Origin: JAGPCK01 sp041675505 | Lineage (GTDB): Bacteria; Bacteroidota; Bacteroidia; UKL13-3 | Reading direction: 5' to 3' | Assembly (NCBI GenBank): GCA_041675505.1 | Contig: JBAYTR010000006.1 | Location: 62,001-126,000, forward strand | Length of the DNA: 64,000 bases | In this document: positions 8,304 through 18,215 of the stretch, piece after piece | Layout: every line of letters starts with the position of its first letter | Numbering within the stretch: the stretch's first letter is position 1 | The notes under the pieces: model-generated | What the model saw: only the letters and a program-made list of their open reading frames with translations | Databases searched by the model: none | What the model was told of the DNA's origin: nothing | Made by a program: the position numbers and the translations under genes

Positions 8304-10792
8304 TGGAATTAGAGTTCACTGATACCTCAGCTCATTCGGAACGCGAGACACTTTTTGCAGAAGTGATTTTGCCCATTGCCCTGCCTAAAACATTTACCTA
8401 CCGCATTCCCTATGACATGAACGAACTGGTGTGTACGGGTAAGCGTGTGAGTGTGCAGTTCGGTAAGAAAAAAATATACTCGGCACTGGTGCATCATGTA
8501 CACAAACAGGTACCTCAGGGTTATCAGGCTAAATACATTCATGCGGTAATTGATGATGAACCCGTAGTGAATGCCACACAAATCAAGTTTTGGGAATGGA
8601 TAGCTGATTACTACATGTGTTCATTGGGAGAAGTAATGAATGCAGCACTTCCGGCAGGAATGAAATTAGAAAGTGAATCGAAAATTTACCTTAACCGTGA
8701 TTCAGAAATTGACTACGGAGGACTAAACGAAAAAGAATATTTGGTAATAGAAGCGCTGGAGAAAAACCATGAACTCACCATTTCGCAGGTATGTGACATC
8801 ATTCAGCAAAAGCATGCACACAAGCTGCTCAAAGATTTACTTGCAGCCAACCTCATTTATATCCACGAAGAATTAAAAAATACTTTTAAGCCCAAAACGA
8901 TTATCTGCGTAAGGTTACACAAAGATTACAGGAGCGAGGAACAACAACGCGGGTTATTCGACAGTTTGGAACGCAAAGCACCTAAGCAGGTAGATTTATT
9001 AATGGCCTATCTGGGCTTGAGTTACCAAAAAGGCACCATTACCAAAAAGGAATTGATTGAACAGGCCAAATCAACTGAAGCAGTATTCAAAGCATTGGCC
9101 GATAAAAATATATTCGAATTGTTTACTGTTCATCAGGATGAATTTATGCTGCCTCCTGAAATCACCATTCATTTTGACCTGAACGAAGAACAGCAAAAAG
9201 TATACGAACAACTCAACGAACTGTACAAAGAAAAACAAACTGTATTACTACATGGAGTAACCGGAAGCGGAAAAACACACGTGTATGTAAAACTGATTGA
9301 AGAACATTTACGCAAAGGGCAACAAGTGCTTTACCTCCTGCCTGAAATAGCACTCACCTCTCAGGTAATTATGCGCCTGCGCAGGTATTTTGGCAACCAC
9401 ATCGTAACGTTTCACTCCCGCCTGAACGACCGTGAGCGTATTGAAAACTGGCAACGCATAGCGAGTGGGAAAGCCCGTTTGGTGCTGGGCCCGCGTTCGT
9501 CTTTGTTCTTGCCCTACACTAATCTGGGCTTAATCATTGTAGACGAAGAACACGAGGGTTCTTTCAAACAACAAGACCCTGCCCCGCGTTACCATGCACG
9601 TGATACAGCCATTTATCTGGGTAATTTATGGAAGTCAAAAATCCTGTTAGGTTCAGCCACCCCATCCTATGAAACCTATCACAATGCTGTTACGGGAAAA
9701 TTCGGTTTAGTTGAATTACTCAAACGTTTTGGCGAAACCGATATGCCTGAAATTATTCTGGCCGACATCAGCGAGGATAAAAAATCCAAGCGTATGCGCG
9801 CCATGTTTGGCACCATGCTCATGAGTGAGTTGGAGCAATCATTTGCCAAACACGAGCAGTCTATTCTTTTTCAAAATCGCAGAGGCTACGCTCCCATGCT
9901 GGAGTGCAACGTGTGCAGCTGGGTACCCAAATGTGTAAATTGTGATATTCACCTTACCTACCACAAGTATGCGCACAAACTCAAGTGCCACTTGTGTGGT
10001 TATGCCGAAGCACCTTCCAATAAGTGCAAACAATGCGGCTCAGTTGAGCTGGGTATGATGGGTTTTGGAACAGAACGTATTGAAGATGATTTAAACGCAC
10101 TGATACCTGAGGTACGAATACTACGACTGGATTTAGAAACCACACGGGGCAAAAACAGTCATCATGATATTATACACGACTTTGAACAACATAAGGCAGA
10201 TATACTTGTAGGCACACAAATGATCAGTAAAGGGCTCGACTTTGGAAAAGTAAATCTGGTAGGTATTGTAAATGCTGATCAGCTCCTTACTTTTCCTGAT
10301 TTCAGAGCCAATGAAAAAGCCTTTCAATTAATTGAACAAGTAGCAGGAAGAGCGGGAAGAAGAGAAACCAAAGGGCGCGTAATAATTCAAACAGGTAATC
10401 CTGCGCATAAAGTTTTACAACTGGTAACGCAACATGACTACCATAAACTTTACCTGAGTGAAATGCTCGAACGCGAACAATTTCACTATCCACCCTATTA
10501 CCGCTTGATTCAGTTAACCCTGCGTTGTAAAGACGAGGCTGTTGTGAAAGAAGCGGCTAAACACCTGGCAGCTTCCCTGAAACAAACTATTGGTAAAAGG
10601 GTAATAGGTCCGGAAAGCCCCTACATTAGCCGTGTGCGCAATAAATACCTGCAACAATTGCTCATCAAATTTGAACGTGATAGCATTTCGCCCAACAAGA
10701 TAAAGGACTTATTACGCAAAAGTTTTGAAGAGTTGGCTTCAGATAAGAAGTTTAAAGTCGTGGAGATTATTGCAGATGTTGACCCGTATTAA
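8303..10792 (+). CDS. priA: Primosomal protein N' (replication restart helicase PriA)
   Basis: PriA is the 3'-to-5' helicase that recognises stalled forks and reloads the replisome. The 829-residue product has the N-terminal DNA-binding domain (EVILPIALPKTFTYRIP at about 20-36), Walker A GVTGSGKT at 318-325, DEEH at 414-417, SATP at 451-454 and, further on, a zinc-binding insertion with the paired cysteines of PriA (CNVCSWVPKCVNC, then CHLCG and CKQCG). Motif VI is readable as EQVAGRAGR. The length is typical for Bacteroidota. Its stop overlaps the convergent argH stop by 4 bp. Confidence 0.97.
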   Translation: MELEFTDTSAHSERETLFAEVILPIALPKTFTYRIPYDMNELVCTGKRVSVQFGKKKIYSALVHHVHKQVPQGYQAKYIHAVIDDEPVVNATQIKFWEWIADYYMCSLGEVMNAALPAGMKLESESKIYLNRDSEIDYGGLNEKEYLVIEALEKNHELTISQVCDIIQQKHAHKLLKDLLAANLIYIHEELKNTFKPKTIICVRLHKDYRSEEQQRGLFDSLERKAPKQVDLLMAYLGLSYQKGTITKKELIEQAKSTEAVFKALADKNIFELFTVHQDEFMLPPEITIHFDLNEEQQKVYEQLNELYKEKQTVLLHGVTGSGKTHVYVKLIEEHLRKGQQVLYLLPEIALTSQVIMRLRRYFGNHIVTFHSRLNDRERIENWQRIASGKARLVLGPRSSLFLPYTNLGLIIVDEEHEGSFKQQDPAPRYHARDTAIYLGNLWKSKILLGSATPSYETYHNAVTGKFGLVELLKRFGETDMPEIILADISEDKKSKRMRAMFGTMLMSELEQSFAKHEQSILFQNRRGYAPMLECNVCSWVPKCVNCDIHLTYHKYAHKLKCHLCGYAEAPSNKCKQCGSVELGMMGFGTERIEDDLNALIPEVRILRLDLETTRGKNSHHDIIHDFEQHKADILVGTQMISKGLDFGKVNLVGIVNADQLLTFPDFRANEKAFQLIEQVAGRAGRRETKGRVIIQTGNPAHKVLQLVTQHDYHKLYLSEMLEREQFHYPPYYRLIQLTLRCKDEAVVKEAAKHLAASLKQTIGKRVIGPESPYISRVRNKYLQQLLIKFERDSISPNKIKDLLRKSFEELASDKKFKVVEIIADVDPY

Positions 10793-12099
10793 TCCGTCTC
10801 CATCAGAAATGAAAACTTCAACATACTTCGCTTAATCTCTTCAGTACATAAATTCCCCATGCTTCCCTCGTGCGTGTGAAGCAGCTCCTTGGAAGCAATA
10901 AAAGTTCCCGAAGCAATTTCTGCACCCACCTGTTTATAGGCATCACGGAAAGAGGTTCCTTTTAACACCAACTCATTTACCCGTTCAACGCTGAAGATAT
11001 GCCGGTAACGTTCATCCTTCAGCAAGTCGCTTTCTACATGGATATTGCTCAACGCAAAAGCAGTTATGCGCAGGCATGACTTTAACTCTTCTATTGCCGG
11101 AAACAGTATCTCTTTCGTAAGTTGCAAATCACGGTGGTAACCGGAAGGTAAATTATTAATGAGCAACGTAACTTCGTTGGGAACCGATTGAATGCGGTTA
11201 CATTTAGCACGAACCAACTCCAACACATCGGGATTTTTTTTGTGTGGCATAATACTGGAGCCGGTGGTCAATTCTTCAGGAAAAGAAATAAATCCGAAAT
11301 TCTGGCTCATGTACAAACACATGTCATACGCCAGTTTTGATAATGTAGCAGCAACAGTACTCAAGGCAACGGCAACAGATTTCTCTGACTTGCCTCTGGT
11401 CATTTGTGCGTACACCACATTATAGTTCATTTGTTCAAATCCCAACAAGTCAGTTGTAAGCTCCCGATTAAGGGGAAAAGAAGAGCCGTAACCAGCTCCC
11501 GACCCTAAGGGATTTTTATTACAAATACGGTAGGCAGCCTCCACCATTTCCATATCATCTGTAAGACTTTCAGCATAAGCACCAAACCACAAACCAAAGG
11601 AAGAAGGCATGGCCACTTGCATGTGTGTGTAGCCAGGGAACAATTTATCCCGATGCGTTTCACTCAAGTGTTGAAGCACATTAAACAACTCCATCACCAA
11701 CCTGCTGATACTTTTGAGTTCGCTGCGCAAATAGAGTTTCACATCAAGTAATACCTGATCATTTCGCGAACGACCGCTGTGAATTTTTTTACCTGCTTCG
11801 CCAATGCGTTGAGTTAGCATCCATTCCATCTGCGAATGAATGTCTTCTGCTTCTTCATTGATCTCAAATGCCCCGCTTTTTATTTCTGTCAGAATACTAT
11901 TGAGTTCCTGATGAATGAGCGAGAGTTCTGTCTCACTCAACAAGCCTGCCTGTTGCAACATTTGTGTATGTGCCAAAGAACCGAGCACATCAAACTCCGC
12001 AAGTTGTAAGTCAAACTCGCGGTCTTTTCCTACCGTAAAATCGTTAATCAACGCTGTAGTTGAAGAGATAATGTTACCTTCTTTTTGCCAGATTTTCAT
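10789..12099 (-). CDS. argH: Argininosuccinate lyase
   Basis: Last enzyme of arginine synthesis, splitting argininosuccinate into arginine and fumarate. The 436-residue protein carries the fumarase/aspartase superfamily signature GSSIMPHKKNP (catalytic loop) and the conserved HSGRSRNDQ segment near residue 105. It is the distal gene of the arginine operon; its ATG overlaps the end of argE (12096-12099). It runs convergently into priA. Confidence 0.96.
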   Translation of the reverse strand: MKIWQKEGNIISSTTALINDFTVGKDREFDLQLAEFDVLGSLAHTQMLQQAGLLSETELSLIHQELNSILTEIKSGAFEINEEAEDIHSQMEWMLTQRIGEAGKKIHSGRSRNDQVLLDVKLYLRSELKSISRLVMELFNVLQHLSETHRDKLFPGYTHMQVAMPSSFGLWFGAYAESLTDDMEMVEAAYRICNKNPLGSGAGYGSSFPLNRELTTDLLGFEQMNYNVVYAQMTRGKSEKSVAVALSTVAATLSKLAYDMCLYMSQNFGFISFPEELTTGSSIMPHKKNPDVLELVRAKCNRIQSVPNEVTLLINNLPSGYHRDLQLTKEILFPAIEELKSCLRITAFALSNIHVESDLLKDERYRHIFSVERVNELVLKGTSFRDAYKQVGAEIASGTFIASKELLHTHEGSMGNLCTEEIKRSMLKFSFLMETD

Positions 12100-13178
12100 G
12101 TATAAATAATTGAATCGAGTAAACGGATATAGAGTGTTATACCCTCTTTAATTTCATGCAGAAAAATAAATTCATCAGCTGTATGTGAACGGGCGGAATC
12201 GCCTGGACCAATTTTCAATGACGGGAACGGCATCAATGCCTGATCAGAGGTGGTAGGAGAACCATACACTTTTCTACCCAAACCAATTCCTGCCTGAACA
12301 ACTGGATGCATCTCGCTGATAGAAGAAGGGCGAATACGCATTGACCTTGGTGTTACTTCGCACGAAACATGCGCTCGAATAACATCGAGGATCTCTTCCA
12401 AAGTATAGGCATCCGTACAACGTACGTCCACTGTAAAATGACAAACATCCGGCACTATGTTATGTTGGGTGCCGCATTGAATCTGGGTCACACTCATTTT
12501 AACTGTACCCAGCATTTCCGATATTCTTGGAAAATTATAGGCAAGAAACCATTCTATATCAGGCAAGGCTTTGTACAGCGCATTCTGTCCCTCTTCGCGA
12601 GCTGCGTGACCTGATTTACCATAGGCTATGCAATCTAGCACCAACAGTCCTTTTTCAGCAATGGCTAAGTGCATGTGCGTGGGCTCTCCCACCAAAGCAA
12701 AACTGATTTCACCTAACTCCAGTAAAACTGATTCAATACCGTTGCTGCCGGAATTTTCTTCTTCAGCACTGGCAGCAAAAATTACATTGTGTGAAAGATT
12801 CTGCCTGTTAAAATAGTGTGTAAACACCGCCATTAAACTCACCAAAGCACCGCCCGCATCATTGCTTCCCAATCCGTATAATTTATCCTCTTTTACTATC
12901 GCCTCAAAAGGATCAAGCGTGTAGGATTTATTTGGTCTCACTGTATCGAGGTGGGAGTTTAAAAGTATGGTAGGTTTAGTTGAATCAAAGTGCCTGTTTT
13001 TTGCCCATACATTGTTCCCTTTGCGAAAAAACGAAATGCCTTCGTTTTGCAAATACTGTTCAATATGCTGTGCGGCTAAGTTTTCACTCCCACTGAAAGA
13101 TGGAGTTGCAATCAATTGCTTCAGCAATTGCACTGCTTTCGCATACTGCTCGTCAAATGTGGATACTTGTCCCTGCAT
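12096..13178 (-). CDS. argE: M20-family N-acylornithine/N-acylcitrulline deacylase (ArgE-like)
   Basis: Zinc metallohydrolase of the M20 family, about 360 residues. Metal-ligand segments are visible: SHLDTV (His and catalytic Asp), GSNDAGG (bridging Asp) and AEEENSGSNG (Glu general base plus ligand). In an operon with an acylornithine-type transcarbamylase it should remove the acyl group from N-acylcitrulline rather than from N-acylornithine. The start chosen is the Met beginning MQGQVSTF at 13178, which overlaps argB by 26 bp; an in-frame Met at 13271 would add 31 residues and overlap argB much more. Deacylase identity is firm; acetyl versus succinyl preference is inferred. Confidence 0.9.
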   Translation of the reverse strand: MQGQVSTFDEQYAKAVQLLKQLIATPSFSGSENLAAQHIEQYLQNEGISFFRKGNNVWAKNRHFDSTKPTILLNSHLDTVRPNKSYTLDPFEAIVKEDKLYGLGSNDAGGALVSLMAVFTHYFNRQNLSHNVIFAASAEEENSGSNGIESVLLELGEISFALVGEPTHMHLAIAEKGLLVLDCIAYGKSGHAAREEGQNALYKALPDIEWFLAYNFPRISEMLGTVKMSVTQIQCGTQHNIVPDVCHFTVDVRCTDAYTLEEILDVIRAHVSCEVTPRSMRIRPSSISEMHPVVQAGIGLGRKVYGSPTTSDQALMPFPSLKIGPGDSARSHTADEFIFLHEIKEGITLYIRLLDSIIYT

Positions 13179-13977
13179 ACGAATCAGCATGTACATTGTG
13201 AGTAATATCCTCAGCGTGGCCAATCCAAACTTCCTCCACTCCGCTATGTAGTGCCCGGAAGGCATTGTCAAGCTTGGGCAGCATGCCTTTGGAAATGATT
13301 GTCTCTGCTTTCAGATTAATATAGTCCCTCTCCGTGAGTAAGGAAATAACCGACCTCTCATCCTCTACCTCTCGTAACACCCCCTTCTTCTCAAAGCAAT
13401 AGGAAAGTTTTACCTTATACCTGTGCGACATGGCCCCGGCCAAACAAGCAGCAATTGTATCAGCATTGGTATTGAGCAACTGCCCGGCACCATCATGTGT
13501 AAGTGGTGCAACAACAGGAATCAACTGACCTTGCAGAAGTGTATCCAAAGCTTCAGCATTTACACCTTGTACAATAAGGTCTCCTACAAACCCAAAATCA
13601 ATGTTCAGATGTTTTCGCAGTGTTGATTGCATCAGGTTGCCATCTGCACCGCACAAACCAATGGCATTGCATTTTTTTGACTGCAAAGCAGCCACCAGTT
13701 TTTTATTGATGAGGCCGGCATAAACCATAATCACCAACTTTAAAGATGCTGCATCAGTTATTCTTCGCCCGTCAACCATTTTGGTAACAATGCCCAGTTG
13801 CGAAGCAAGTTCGGTGACTACTTTACCACCGCCATGCACCAGAAGTTTTTTTCCTTCCAGTGCAACAAAATCTGTTGTGAATTTTGCTAATGCTTCGGGG
13901 TTATCAAGAATATTCCCGCCAATTTTTACAATGTGAAGTGTTGGTTTATCCACGTGCTGTTGAATTAAGAAGTTCAT
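13153..13977 (-). CDS. argB: N-acetylglutamate (or N-succinylglutamate) kinase
   Basis: Amino-acid kinase family member of 274 residues that phosphorylates the gamma-carboxyl of N-acylglutamate. The nucleotide-binding motif HIVKIGGNILDN is at about residues 15-26 and the substrate/phosphate loop LLVHGGGKVV at about 45-54, with NTNADTIA in the second half. It starts inside the end of argF' (overlap 13946-13977) and ends inside argE. If the transcarbamylase is the succinyl type, as its residue 90 suggests, this kinase would act on N-succinylglutamate. Confidence 0.94.
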   Translation of the reverse strand: MNFLIQQHVDKPTLHIVKIGGNILDNPEALAKFTTDFVALEGKKLLVHGGGKVVTELASQLGIVTKMVDGRRITDAASLKLVIMVYAGLINKKLVAALQSKKCNAIGLCGADGNLMQSTLRKHLNIDFGFVGDLIVQGVNAEALDTLLQGQLIPVVAPLTHDGAGQLLNTNADTIAACLAGAMSHRYKVKLSYCFEKKGVLREVEDERSVISLLTERDYINLKAETIISKGMLPKLDNAFRALHSGVEEVWIGHAEDITHNVHADSYAGTSIHI

Positions 13978-14905
13978 ATAAAATAGTTTGCGCGGCTACC
14001 ACACGATTGGCAGCCTGCTGTTGCACAAGTGAGCATTCACTATCAATCAAGATATCGCTTAACTCCAGGTTTCGCCTTACCGGAAGACAATGCATGATGT
14101 ACGCGTTGTTGGTTACTGCCATGGACTCAGGTGAAAGCAACCAATCTTTTGCAGGAGTGACTGCTTTTCCATAATCCAGATAAGATGACCAGTTCTTTAC
14201 GTAAACAAAATCTGCATCTGCTAAAGCCTTTTGCTGGTTGTGTTCTATCACTGCCCCTTTAGTAAATTGCTCATCCAATTCCATACCCTCCGGATGAGTG
14301 ATGGTGAGATTCTTACCTGAAGCTAGTGCCCATTGCGCGAAAGAGTTGGCAACAGCCTGTGGAAGTGGTTTCACATGCGGGGCCCAGGTAAGAACCACTT
14401 TGGGTGAGGCATTTTTCTTATTGTTTTCCTGTATGGTAATCATATCAGCCAGACTTTGTAAAGGATGCAGCGTAGCCGACTCCAAACTCACCACTGGAAC
14501 ATGAGCATATTTTTTCAATTGATTCAAGAGCAATTCCGCATAATCGGTTCCTTTGTTTTTAAGTGAGGCAAAACACCGCACACCAATGATGTCGCAATAT
14601 TGCCCCATAACACCTGCTGCATCTTTGATGTGCTCCACTGTATCAACATTCATCACTGCTCCATCCTCTAACTCCAGCGCCCACCCTTCCTTGTCCATGT
14701 TCATTACCATCACCGACAAACCGAGATTCATAGCTGCTTTTTGAGTACTTAAACGCGTGCGCAAACTCGGGTTCATAAAAATCAATCCGAGGGTTTTCTG
14801 CTTTCCTGCTTCATGAAACCGAAACGGATCTTGTTTGTGCTGCAATGCTTTCAAGACTAAAGCATTTACATCTGTAACATCGTTTACTGAAGTAAAGTGT
14901 TTCAT
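13946..14905 (-). CDS. argF': N-succinylornithine carbamoyltransferase-type enzyme (ArgF')
   Basis: Transcarbamylase moving the carbamoyl group to an N-acylated ornithine. The 319-residue protein has the carbamoyl-phosphate motif SLRTR at about 47-51, LESATLHPLQSLAD, and MHCLPVRR near the end, the arrangement of the acylornithine enzymes rather than classical OTCase. The specificity position (Pro90 in the Bacteroides fragilis succinylornithine enzyme, Glu92 in the Xanthomonas acetylornithine enzyme) is Val90 here, within VDTVEH. Published substitutions of Glu92 in the Xanthomonas enzyme, including to Val, turned it into a succinylornithine enzyme, so N-succinylornithine is the predicted substrate. 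It starts 2 bp after argD. Confidence 0.92.
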   Translation of the reverse strand: MKHFTSVNDVTDVNALVLKALQHKQDPFRFHEAGKQKTLGLIFMNPSLRTRLSTQKAAMNLGLSVMVMNMDKEGWALELEDGAVMNVDTVEHIKDAAGVMGQYCDIIGVRCFASLKNKGTDYAELLLNQLKKYAHVPVVSLESATLHPLQSLADMITIQENNKKNASPKVVLTWAPHVKPLPQAVANSFAQWALASGKNLTITHPEGMELDEQFTKGAVIEHNQQKALADADFVYVKNWSSYLDYGKAVTPAKDWLLSPESMAVTNNAYIMHCLPVRRNLELSDILIDSECSLVQQQAANRVVAAQTILYELLNSTARG

Positions 14906-14907
14906 GT

Positions 14908-16035
14908 TTATTTCTGAACCTCCGCGTTAAAAGCTTCAAAGAAAAGAGTTGCATCTTCTTTACTCAAATTGAGTGCGGGCAGTAGTCGGAGTGTGTTTTT
15001 ATCAGATGAGGAGCCGGTAAAAATGTGATGAACAGAAAGTAGTTTGTTCCTTAGTTGCGAGCATGGCTCATACAACTCAATACCTATCATCAGCCCAAGA
15101 CCGCGTACTTCTTTCACCTGCGGAATATTCCTTAACTCTTGCATCAGGTAATTCCCTGTTTCAGTTGCCTTGTCTATTAAGGCTTCCTGCTCTATGATAT
15201 CCAGCACCGCAATGGCTGCTGCACAGGCGAGGTAGTTGCCTCCAAACGTAGTTCCCAACATCCCGTGTTTCGCTTCGAACTTAGGAGAGATTAAAACTCC
15301 ACCCACAGGAAAGCCGTTACCCATACCTTTCGCCACGGTGACTAAATCGGGCTGCACATTGGCATATTGATGTGCAAAGAATTTCCCCGATCTGCCATAA
15401 CCTGATTGTACCTCGTCCAGAATCATCACTGCACCGTATTGATTACACAACGTACGGATTGATGCCAAAAATTCAGTTGTTGGAACATGAATACCGCCCA
15501 CTCCCTGAATGCCTTCTATTATTACCGCACACACACCATCATTCATGTGTTGTTGCAAAGCAGCGGCATCATTCAGCGGCAAAAAAACAATGTGCTCAGT
15601 TTCATTAACAGGTGATACAATTTTATGATCATCAGTAGCAGCAACAGCCAGGGATGTTCTTCCGTGAAAGGACCTGTTAAAGGCTATTATCTTCTTGCGC
15701 TGGTTGTGAAAAGAGGCCAGTTTCAACGCATTTTCGTTGGCCTCGGCACCGGAGTTACACAAAAAGAGGTTGTAATCTTCATAGCCGGATAATCGTCCGA
15801 GTTTTTCGGCAAGTATATCCTGTTGCGGTATTTTTACTGAGTTGGAATAAAAAGCGATACGTTCCAATTGTGCTTTCATGCGTTCTACATAAAGCGGGTG
15901 ACTATGCCCCACAGAAATTACTGCGTGACCACCATACAAATCAAGGTAGCGGGTGCCTTTTGTATCCCACACATAAGAACCCTGAGCTTTCTCAAGTACA
16001 ATGTCAAAAAGCGGATATACGTCAAATGGTTTCAT
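14908..16035 (-). CDS. argD: N-acylornithine aminotransferase
   Basis: Class III PLP-dependent aminotransferase of 375 residues converting N-acylglutamate semialdehyde to N-acylornithine. Visible features are the cofactor phosphate loop SGAEANENALK, the Asp of ILDEVQSGYGR, and the PLP lysine in VTVAKGMGNG. It lies 10 bp downstream of argC and 2 bp upstream of argF' in the arginine operon. Family identity is strong; the acyl group (acetyl or succinyl) depends on the pathway variant. Confidence 0.95.
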   Translation of the reverse strand: MKPFDVYPLFDIVLEKAQGSYVWDTKGTRYLDLYGGHAVISVGHSHPLYVERMKAQLERIAFYSNSVKIPQQDILAEKLGRLSGYEDYNLFLCNSGAEANENALKLASFHNQRKKIIAFNRSFHGRTSLAVAATDDHKIVSPVNETEHIVFLPLNDAAALQQHMNDGVCAVIIEGIQGVGGIHVPTTEFLASIRTLCNQYGAVMILDEVQSGYGRSGKFFAHQYANVQPDLVTVAKGMGNGFPVGGVLISPKFEAKHGMLGTTFGGNYLACAAAIAVLDIIEQEALIDKATETGNYLMQELRNIPQVKEVRGLGLMIGIELYEPCSQLRNKLLSVHHIFTGSSSDKNTLRLLPALNLSKEDATLFFEAFNAEVQK

Positions 16036-16045
16036 ATTATACGAA

Positions 16046-17011
16046 TTAAAATGCGGTAGATTTAAGTTGCAGTCCTGTAGTTTCTTCCAGTCCGAATACT
16101 ATATTCATATTCTGAACCGCCTGTCCCGATGCACCTTTCAAAAGATTATCAATAATGGAAGTGAGTACTAATTTGTTTTTCTTCTTAGCCACATGCAAAA
16201 AACATTTGTTGGTATTCACCACTTGCTTGAGGCTGATTTCTTTTTTGCTGATGTGTGTGAAAGGATGACTGGCATAATATTTTTCAAATACCTGCACGGC
16301 TTCCTCTTCAGATAAAAACGTATCCAGATATAGCACAGCATGAATACCCCGGGTAAAATTACCCCGTTGCGGAACAAAGAATATTTCCTTCTCAAATGTT
16401 GGTTGAAGTTGCAACAGGCTTTGGTTAATTTCAGTGAGGTGCTGGTGATCAAAAGTCTTGTATGCAGAAAGATTGTTATTACGCCAACTGAAATGTGAGG
16501 TATCAGAAAGCGTTAGTCCTGCTCCTGTTGAACCGGTAGTGGCATTGATATGTATATCGGACTGAAGGAAGGCCAAATCAGCCAAAGGCAGTAAAGCCAA
16601 CTGAATGCAGGTGGCAAAACAACCCGGATTAGCCAGGTGATTACCGCTTTTCTGAATAACCTCTCTGTTTAACTCAGGTAAACCGTAAACCCAGTTTGTA
16701 TCCCAACGGAAATCCTGACTGAGGTCTATGATGCGAGTTGATGCAGTAAGTTTATGTTCAGCCAAAAACTTTTTTGAATCACCGTGGCCTAAACACATAA
16801 ACAACACGTCCAAATCATCGGCCAACTCATTGCTGAATCGCAAATCTGTGTCTCCCAATAAATCTGTGTGCACTTCATCCACCCGATTACCAGCATTACT
16901 TTTGCTGTGCAAAGAGGCCAGTACTGTGTGGGGATGGTGAATCAGCAAGCGTATTAATTCACCACCTGTATAGCCTGCCGCACCTAGTATTCCCGCCTTA
17001 ATGTTTTTCAT
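16046..17011 (-). CDS. argC: N-acetyl(succinyl)-gamma-glutamyl-phosphate reductase
   Basis: NADPH-dependent reductase producing N-acylglutamate semialdehyde. From the Met beginning MKNIKAGILG at 17011 the protein is 321 residues, with the Rossmann motif GAAGYTGGEL at residues 8-17 and the catalytic cysteine in NPGCFAT. An upstream in-frame Met (17062) would prefix 17 residues before the conserved NAD(P)-binding start and is unlikely. The chosen start overlaps the argG stop by 14 bp, in line with the coupled layout of the rest of the operon. Confidence 0.94.
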   Translation of the reverse strand: MKNIKAGILGAAGYTGGELIRLLIHHPHTVLASLHSKSNAGNRVDEVHTDLLGDTDLRFSNELADDLDVLFMCLGHGDSKKFLAEHKLTASTRIIDLSQDFRWDTNWVYGLPELNREVIQKSGNHLANPGCFATCIQLALLPLADLAFLQSDIHINATTGSTGAGLTLSDTSHFSWRNNNLSAYKTFDHQHLTEINQSLLQLQPTFEKEIFFVPQRGNFTRGIHAVLYLDTFLSEEEAVQVFEKYYASHPFTHISKKEISLKQVVNTNKCFLHVAKKKNKLVLTSIIDNLLKGASGQAVQNMNIVFGLEETTGLQLKSTAF

Positions 17012-18215
17012 CTGTTTCCTGTTGTTGTTGAACTTTAAAATAAATGGAAGTCTGGTTACCAAATATTTTGGTAAAACCTTTTACATCTTCTCCGCTCCAA
17101 CCGGCATTCATTTCACCATAACTCCCGAACTCAGGTGACATCAGGTCAAATGCCGATTCAATACCTGATACCGTAAAGCGATACGGATGTAGTTGCAGCA
17201 TTACTTTACCTGTAACATGTTGCTGCGTATCTTCCATAAACTTTTCCATGTTACGCATCACAGGATCGAGAAATTGCCCTTCATGCAGCCAATTGCCGTA
17301 CCAATAAGAGAGCTGGTCTTTCCAATACAATTGCCATTTGGTAAGCACATGCTTTTCGAGTGCATGATGAGCCTTAATCATAACCAGTGCAGCAGGCGCT
17401 TCAAATCCTACACGTCCTTTTATACCAATAATGGTATCTCCCATGTGAATATCCCGACCAATTGCATAAGCGCCTGCCAACTTATTCAGGTATACTATCG
17501 CATCAACCCGCGAATCAAATTGTTTGTTGTTGATACGCGTCAACTCTCCGCTCTCAAAATAAAGTTCTATGGAAGTAGCATCCTTATTTTCTAACTTAGA
17601 CGGGTAAGCCAATTCCGGCAAACTGAGGTGCGATGTAAGCGTTTCCCTTCCCCCTATTGAAGTGCCCCAAATACCTTTATTAATGCTGTATGCAGCCTTC
17701 TCAAAATTCATTTCCACTCCATGTTGTTTCAGGTATTGAATCTCTTCTTCCCGTGAAATTTTATTATCGCGAATAGGTGTGATAATTTCCGATTCGGGGG
17801 TGATAATCTGAAATACCATATCAAAACGCACCTGATCATTTCCTGCACCTGTGCTGCCGTGTGCAATAGCTGTTGCCTCAATCGCCTTTGCATATCGGGC
17901 AATGCACATGGCTTGTAAACTGCGCTCGGCACTTACTGAAAGCGGATAAGTTGCGTTCTTTAATATATTCCCGAATAAGAGGAAGCGAATTATTTTCTCA
18001 TAAAACTCTTCCTTGGCATCAATGCAGGTAAAAGAACTTACACCTAATTTTTCTGCATGAACTTTTACTGCTGCAATTTCATCTTCGTCAAATCCACCGG
18101 TATTCACCAGTACTGCGTGCACCTCATAATTCAGCTCTTCACGAAGGTATATAGCGCAATAAGTGGTATCTAACCCACCACTAAAGGCCAGTACTATTTT
18201 TTTCTTTTCGTTCAT
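16998..18215 (-). CDS. argG: Argininosuccinate synthase
   Basis: ATP-dependent ligase joining citrulline and aspartate. The 405-residue protein opens with the PP-loop motif LAFSGGLDTTYC, which defines the family, and retains the HGSTGAGNDQVRF segment near residues 118-130. It is the second gene of the arginine operon, overlapping the GNAT gene by 35 bp upstream and argC downstream. With argH it forms the terminal citrulline-to-arginine steps. Confidence 0.95.
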   Translation of the reverse strand: MNEKKKIVLAFSGGLDTTYCAIYLREELNYEVHAVLVNTGGFDEDEIAAVKVHAEKLGVSSFTCIDAKEEFYEKIIRFLLFGNILKNATYPLSVSAERSLQAMCIARYAKAIEATAIAHGSTGAGNDQVRFDMVFQIITPESEIITPIRDNKISREEEIQYLKQHGVEMNFEKAAYSINKGIWGTSIGGRETLTSHLSLPELAYPSKLENKDATSIELYFESGELTRINNKQFDSRVDAIVYLNKLAGAYAIGRDIHMGDTIIGIKGRVGFEAPAALVMIKAHHALEKHVLTKWQLYWKDQLSYWYGNWLHEGQFLDPVMRNMEKFMEDTQQHVTGKVMLQLHPYRFTVSGIESAFDLMSPEFGSYGEMNAGWSGEDVKGFTKIFGNQTSIYFKVQQQQETDEKH

